Made by a program: the position numbers and the translations under genes
Shown here: one piece after another, positions 60,911 to 64,000 of the stretch
How positions within the stretch are numbered: position 1 is the first letter of the stretch
How the letters are laid out: each line of letters starts with the position of its first letter
From: Alphaproteobacteria bacterium
GTDB lineage: Bacteria; Pseudomonadota; Alphaproteobacteria; Rhodobacterales; Rhodobacteraceae
Length of the DNA: 64,000 nt
NCBI GenBank assembly: GCA_030428355.1
Contig: JAUIBL010000022.1
Coordinates: 1-64,000, forward strand
Direction of reading: 5' to 3'
The notes under the pieces: generated by a model
Database searches by the model: none
What the model saw: only the letters and a program-made list of their open reading frames with translations
Told to the model about the DNA's origin: nothing

Positions 60911-61852
60911 TCAGGCGGACTGTGCGGTGACTCTTGCAACGTCGGAGGCTTCGCGGGCGCGGGCGGCATCGCCTGCCGCTGTCGCCTTGAGCCTGACGCG
61001 CATCCGTTTGATGCGGCGCGGATCGGCGTCGATCACCTCGAATTCGGGGCCTTCGGGGTGCGGGACGACTTCGCCCCGGGCGGGCACATGCCCTGCCAGC
61101 ATGAAGACCAGCCCACCAAGCGTGTCGATCTCTTCACCGTCGATGTCGTCGTGATCCGTGAGGTTGAGGCCGATTTCGGCTTCGAACTCTTCCAGCGGGG
61201 TGCGGGCAAAGGCCATGTAGACGCCCGGTTTCTCTCGGGTGAAGTTGTTGGCCTCATCAAGGTCATGCTCGTCCTCGATTTCGCCGATCACCTGTTCGAT
61301 CAGGTCTTCGATGGTCACAAGGCCGTCAACCCCGCCATATTCGTCGATCACCAGTGCCATGTGCCGACGTTCCGTCTGCATCTTGGCCAAGAGCACGCCG
61401 ATCGGCATGGATGGGGGCACGAACAGCAGGGGCCGTAGCATCTGCTTGAGATCGAAATCGGCCCCTTTGCCGTTGAACCCGTGTTTCAGAGCCAGATCCT
61501 TAAGGTGCGCCATTCCGATGGGTGTGTCGAGCGTGCCTGTGTAGACCGGAAGCCGGGTCAGACCGCTTTCGCGGAAAACATTCACCAGTTCTGCCTTGGT
61601 GATGGTGTCCGGAACCGACACGATGTCAGCGCGAGGCACGGATACATCGTAGACGCGCATGCGCCGCAGGTTCATCATGCCATCTATCGGAGACATTGAC
61701 CGGGATATTTCAGCCGCTGGCGCGGTTTCAGCGACCTTCGGCGTGCCGCCCATCCAGTGCCTCAGGCGTGCGAAAAATCCACGTCCCGGTTGTTTTTCAG
61801 TCATCTCGTGCGCGCGATGCGCTGCGTTAGACGAGTCGTCGTTGTCGCCCAT
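60911..61852 (-). CDS. CorC/TlyC-like CBS-domain protein
   Basis: The 313-residue soluble protein has two CBS domains (about residues 70-195; VPRADIVSVPDTITKAELVNVFRESGLTRLPVYTG and MALVIDEYGGVDGLVTIEDLIEQVIGEIEDEHD) and a C-terminal transporter-associated CorC_HlyC domain. E. coli CorC is linked to Mg/Co efflux. There is no membrane domain. The ATG giving MGDNDDSS was chosen; another ATG at 61885, 2 bases after ybeY with AGGGG upstream, is a serious alternative and adds 11 residues. Confidence 0.9.
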   Translation of the reverse strand: MGDNDDSSNAAHRAHEMTEKQPGRGFFARLRHWMGGTPKVAETAPAAEISRSMSPIDGMMNLRRMRVYDVSVPRADIVSVPDTITKAELVNVFRESGLTRLPVYTGTLDTPIGMAHLKDLALKHGFNGKGADFDLKQMLRPLLFVPPSMPIGVLLAKMQTERRHMALVIDEYGGVDGLVTIEDLIEQVIGEIEDEHDLDEANNFTREKPGVYMAFARTPLEEFEAEIGLNLTDHDDIDGEEIDTLGGLVFMLAGHVPARGEVVPHPEGPEFEVIDADPRRIKRMRVRLKATAAGDAARAREASDVARVTAQSA

Positions 61853-61886
61853 GTTTCCCGTTCCAGTGAAGGCCGATTGGCCCATA

Positions 61887-62396
61887 TTACCCCTTATATG
61901 GGTCCGCGATACCCATTTTGCCAAGTATCCGGGTTTCCAACCCTTCCATCAGCGTGGCATCGCGGTCACGGACGTGATCATATCCCAGAAGATGTAACAC
62001 GCCGTGAACGATCAGATGGGTGACATGATCGGTCATGGTTTTGCCCGCAGTTTCGGCTTCGCGCTGGCAGGTGTCATAGGCTATCGCGATGTCCCCAAGG
62101 CTTTCCCCCATCATCGGATCGGGCGGTGGCGGGGGTGTTGGCTCTGCGCCGTCTTCCGGCGCTGCGAGGTCGAAGGCGGGCCAGCTCAGGACATTGGTGG
62201 GCATCGGTTTGCCGCGGAATTCGGCGTTCAGTTCGGCGATGCGGTCGTCGTCGCAGGCGAGGATCGCGATTTCGTAGCCGTCAATCGGAAAACTTAAGTA
62301 TTCCATGACCTTGACGGCTGCCACCTCGGCAACAGTCACAAGCCCCGCTGCTTCCCAGCGGGGGTCTTCGATCACGATGTCGGTCAGAGTGGTCAA
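61887..62396 (-). CDS. ybeY: Endoribonuclease YbeY (rRNA maturation factor)
   Basis: The 169-residue zinc RNase acts in 16S rRNA 3' end maturation and ribosome quality control. The signature HGVLHLLGYDH gives ligands H131, H135 and H141; PTNVLSWPAF and GDIAIAYDTC are also typical. A Pro-rich insertion (about residues 86-94) is unusual. The start is a TTG. It lies between phoH-like and corC-like genes, the standard phoH-ybeY-corC-lnt order. Confidence 0.96.
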   Translation of the reverse strand: MTTLTDIVIEDPRWEAAGLVTVAEVAAVKVMEYLSFPIDGYEIAILACDDDRIAELNAEFRGKPMPTNVLSWPAFDLAAPEDGAEPTPPPPPDPMMGESLGDIAIAYDTCQREAETAGKTMTDHVTHLIVHGVLHLLGYDHVRDRDATLMEGLETRILGKMGIADPYKG

Positions 62397-62407
62397 TGCT
62401 TATTGAT

Positions 62408-62424
62408 CGGGGGCTCTGCCCCCG
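62408..62424. repeat. G+C-rich hairpin between ybeY and the phoH-like gene
   Basis: CGGGGGC (62408-62414) and GCCCCCG (62418-62424) form a 7-bp stem with a TCT loop, followed by CCCCGGAGTTTATTC. Similar hairpins recur between genes in Rhodobacterales. It could weaken transcription between the two genes or fold near the ybeY start and limit its translation. Confidence 0.5.
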
Positions 62425-62455
62425 AACCCCCGGAGTTTATTCGGCAAGATGAAGA

Positions 62456-63433
62456 TCAGGGCGTTTCAGCGTCTTTTTCGTAGGCTTCGATGATCGCCGC
62501 CACAAGCGGGTGGCGCACCACGTCCTTCGATGTGAAGTAGTTGAAGCTGATCTTCGGGATGGATTTCAGCAGACGTTCCGCATCTGCCAGCCCCGAAGCC
62601 ACTCCGCGCGGCAGGTCGATCTGGGTGCGGTCGCCTGTGATCACCATGCGCGAACCTTCGCCGAGACGGGTCAGGAACATCTTCATCTGCATGGACGTGG
62701 CGTTCTGCGCCTCGTCGAGAACCACGAATGCGTTGGAGAGCGTACGTCCCCGCATGAAGGCAAGCGGTGCGATTTCGACGGTCTTTTCCTCGATCATCTT
62801 GGCAAGCTGCTTGCCCGGCAGAAAATCGTTCAGCGCGTCATAGAGCGGCTGCATGTAGGGATCGACCTTGTCCTTCATGTCGCCGGGCAGGTAGCCCAGC
62901 TTTTCGCCCGCTTCGACCGCAGGACGGCTGAGGATGATCTTGTCCACCTGGCCTGTGATGAACATGTTCACGCCCACGGCGACCGCCAGATAGGTCTTGC
63001 CGGTGCCCGCCGGGCCGATGCCGAAGGCCAGTTCATGATCGAAGAGCGAGCGGACATAGGCTTTCTGCGCATCGGTGCGCGGCTCGACCAGTTTCTTGCG
63101 AGTCTTGATCTCGACCGGGCCACCTTCGAACATTTCGATCTGCGCATCGGGGCCGACCTCGTCGGGGGCCATGCGGAACTGGCGGTCGATGTCGCCGGGT
63201 GAGACACTGCGCCCCTGTTCGAGCCGCTGGTAGAGCGCCATGAGCACATCGCGGGCCTCGGACTGGGCGTCGGCCTCGCCGTGAATGGCCAACTGATTCC
63301 CACGGCGCAGGATCTGCACGCCAAGCCGGGTTTCGATTTCGGTGAGGTTGCGGTCATATTCGCCGCAAAGGTCGATGAGCAAACGGTTATCTGGAAATTC
63401 TACAAGCGCTTGTGACAAGGTGTCTGTGGTCAC
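62456..63433 (-). CDS. PhoH-family ATPase (PhoL/YbeZ type)
   Basis: The 325-residue protein has an N-terminal KH-like region (residues about 15-75) and the PhoH ATPase domain: Walker A GPAGTGKT (140-147), RPAVEAGEKLGYLPGDMKDKVDPYMQPLYDAL, Walker B VVLDEAQN and TRLGEGSRMVITGDRTQIDLPRG. YbeZ-type members work with YbeY in RNA metabolism. The GTG start is preceded by GGAG. It is the first gene of the phoH-ybeY-corC-lnt series here. Confidence 0.95.
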   Translation of the reverse strand: MTTDTLSQALVEFPDNRLLIDLCGEYDRNLTEIETRLGVQILRRGNQLAIHGEADAQSEARDVLMALYQRLEQGRSVSPGDIDRQFRMAPDEVGPDAQIEMFEGGPVEIKTRKKLVEPRTDAQKAYVRSLFDHELAFGIGPAGTGKTYLAVAVGVNMFITGQVDKIILSRPAVEAGEKLGYLPGDMKDKVDPYMQPLYDALNDFLPGKQLAKMIEEKTVEIAPLAFMRGRTLSNAFVVLDEAQNATSMQMKMFLTRLGEGSRMVITGDRTQIDLPRGVASGLADAERLLKSIPKISFNYFTSKDVVRHPLVAAIIEAYEKDAETP

Positions 63434-63508
63434 GCGGGTCTCCGGTGCAAGGGTGTCAAGAACAGGGTGTCAAGTTCCGTCACGCAGTGCAAGCGGTCAC
63501 CCTTTCCG

Positions 63509-63805
63509 TCACAATGCGTCTCCGAAGGACGAACCGCCTTTGAAGTCCCCGATGGCGGTGTTCCGCTCGGAGCTGTTGCCCGAACAGACCGGCCTGCCTG
63601 TCGGATCGAGCCGAGGGGAGAGATAGCCCTCGAGGCCATCGTCGATGATCCAATGGTCACAGCCGTTCGGATCGATCCAGATGCCCGCCTGAAGCTGGCT
63701 GAGCGGGCCGCTGTCGATACCGCGGTCAAAGCTCTTGTCTTCGCCGACGCTCTCGCATGCGGCCAGTGTTGCGCAAAGGCCGACAAGAGCAAGGGCGCGG
63801 AACAT
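63509..63805 (-). CDS. Small lipoprotein
   Basis: The 98-residue protein has a lipoprotein signal (LCATLAACES, Cys near residue 17) and a short domain with two Cys: GIWIDPNGCDHWIIDDGLEGYLSPRLD and GRPVCSGNSS. The start at MFRALALVGL sits directly before the signal. It follows the ompA-like gene on the same strand by 11 bases, so the two are probably one operon. The conserved Trp/Asp/Gly pattern suggests a family, but I cannot name one. Confidence 0.78.
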   Translation of the reverse strand: MFRALALVGLCATLAACESVGEDKSFDRGIDSGPLSQLQAGIWIDPNGCDHWIIDDGLEGYLSPRLDPTGRPVCSGNSSERNTAIGDFKGGSSFGDAL

Positions 63806-63816
63806 GGGGGATCTCC

Positions 63817-64000
63817 TCAGCGCAGGCACAGGATTTCCACCCGGCGGTTCTTGGCCATTCCGGCCGCGGTTGCATTTGTCGCGACGGGACGGCTTTCCCC
63901 GAAGCCACGCACGGAATACACACGCGCGCCTGTTTGTTGTGCGACCTGCGCCACGGCGCGGGCGCGACGTTCGCTCAGCGCCTGATTGGAGGCGTCGGAT
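63817..64000 (-). CDS. OmpA-family protein, C-terminal part (5' end outside the window)
   Basis: The last 60 residues are visible: SDASNQALSERRARAVAQ, then VRGFGESRPVATNATAAGMAKNRRVEI and LCLR. This is the end of an OmpA-like peptidoglycan-binding domain; LSxxRAxAV and NRRVEI are its hallmarks. The protein anchors the outer membrane to peptidoglycan. The beginning is cut by the window edge. The small lipoprotein gene follows. Confidence 0.93.
   Translation of the reverse strand, partial: SDASNQALSERRARAVAQVAQQTGARVYSVRGFGESRPVATNATAAGMAKNRRVEILCLR

Overview
The window is a G+C-rich stretch of an alphaproteobacterial chromosome, very probably a marine Rhodobacterales (Roseobacter-group) bacterium. 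Lineage signs are a SAM/SAH-type riboswitch ahead of metK (a class known from Rhodobacterales), an L-malyl-CoA lyase of the ethylmalonyl-CoA type, DgcN/DgcA-type D-glutamate genes, a urease operon carrying extra small genes, and several families of intergenic palindromic repeats. No rRNA, tRNA, CRISPR array, insertion sequence or prophage was seen.

Layout. 1-3.5 kb: a tandem pair of small secreted peptides, a hexapeptide acyltransferase, tuf (EF-Tu) and a lipoprotein. 3.6-12.4 kb: a cytochrome P450, then genes for D-amino acids (PLP class IV aminotransferase, FAD amine/amino-acid oxidase, DgcA-like racemase, DgcN-like N-acetyltransferase), malyl-CoA lyase, a lytic transglycosylase and an unlisted 52-residue gene. 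12.5-15.1 kb: a divergent Lrp/LysE pair, accA and dtd. 15.2-23.4 kb: a LysR-controlled, tightly coupled nucleobase-type operon (Zn deaminase, NitT/Tau-type ABC importer, 8-oxoguanine-deaminase-like amidohydrolase, two Fe(II)/2-oxoglutarate-type oxygenases, alpha/beta hydrolase). 23.5-31.5 kb: a complete type I secretion operon (Ig-repeat adhesin, TolC-like lipoprotein, ABC exporter, HlyD-like adaptor). 31.7-39.4 kb: a probable sulfoquinovose operon (Gfo/Idh/MocA protein, GntR regulator, SmoC-, SmoB- and SmoA-like enzymes, TRAP transporter). 39.4-41 kb: an A+T-richer islet with two secreted proteins sharing a Cys motif. 41-43.3 kb: Sel1 protein, di-haem peroxidase, Nudix hydrolase. 43.4-49.2 kb: urease operon ureD-A-(orf)-B-(orf)-C-(DUF1127)-E-F-G. 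49.3-53.9 kb: MltB-type transglycosylase, fatty-acid desaturase, sugar-phosphate-isomerase-like protein, BKACE protein. 54-64 kb: housekeeping genes rpsA, cmk, trmB, metK, lnt, corC-like, ybeY, phoH-like and the end of an ompA-like gene.

How the genes work together. The best-supported metabolic unit is 31.7-39.4 kb. A flavin-dependent monooxygenase, a flavin reductase and an aldo/keto reductase match the three enzymes of the sulfo-SMO pathway, which removes the sulfonate of sulfoquinovose as sulfite and yields glucose. The Gfo/Idh/MocA protein could be the NAD-dependent sulfoquinovosidase that feeds it, and the TRAP transporter the importer; published sulfo-SMO systems use ABC importers. The 16-23 kb operon looks like uptake plus deamination plus oxygenation of a purine-like compound, and I know of no described pathway with this set. 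The D-amino acid genes at 5-10 kb fit use of peptidoglycan-derived or marine D-amino acids.

The most unusual non-coding features are the SAM/SAH riboswitch, a three-unit double-hairpin repeat with compensating base changes after the BKACE gene, and a dispersed palindromic element of which one copy lies inside the sulfoquinovose operon.
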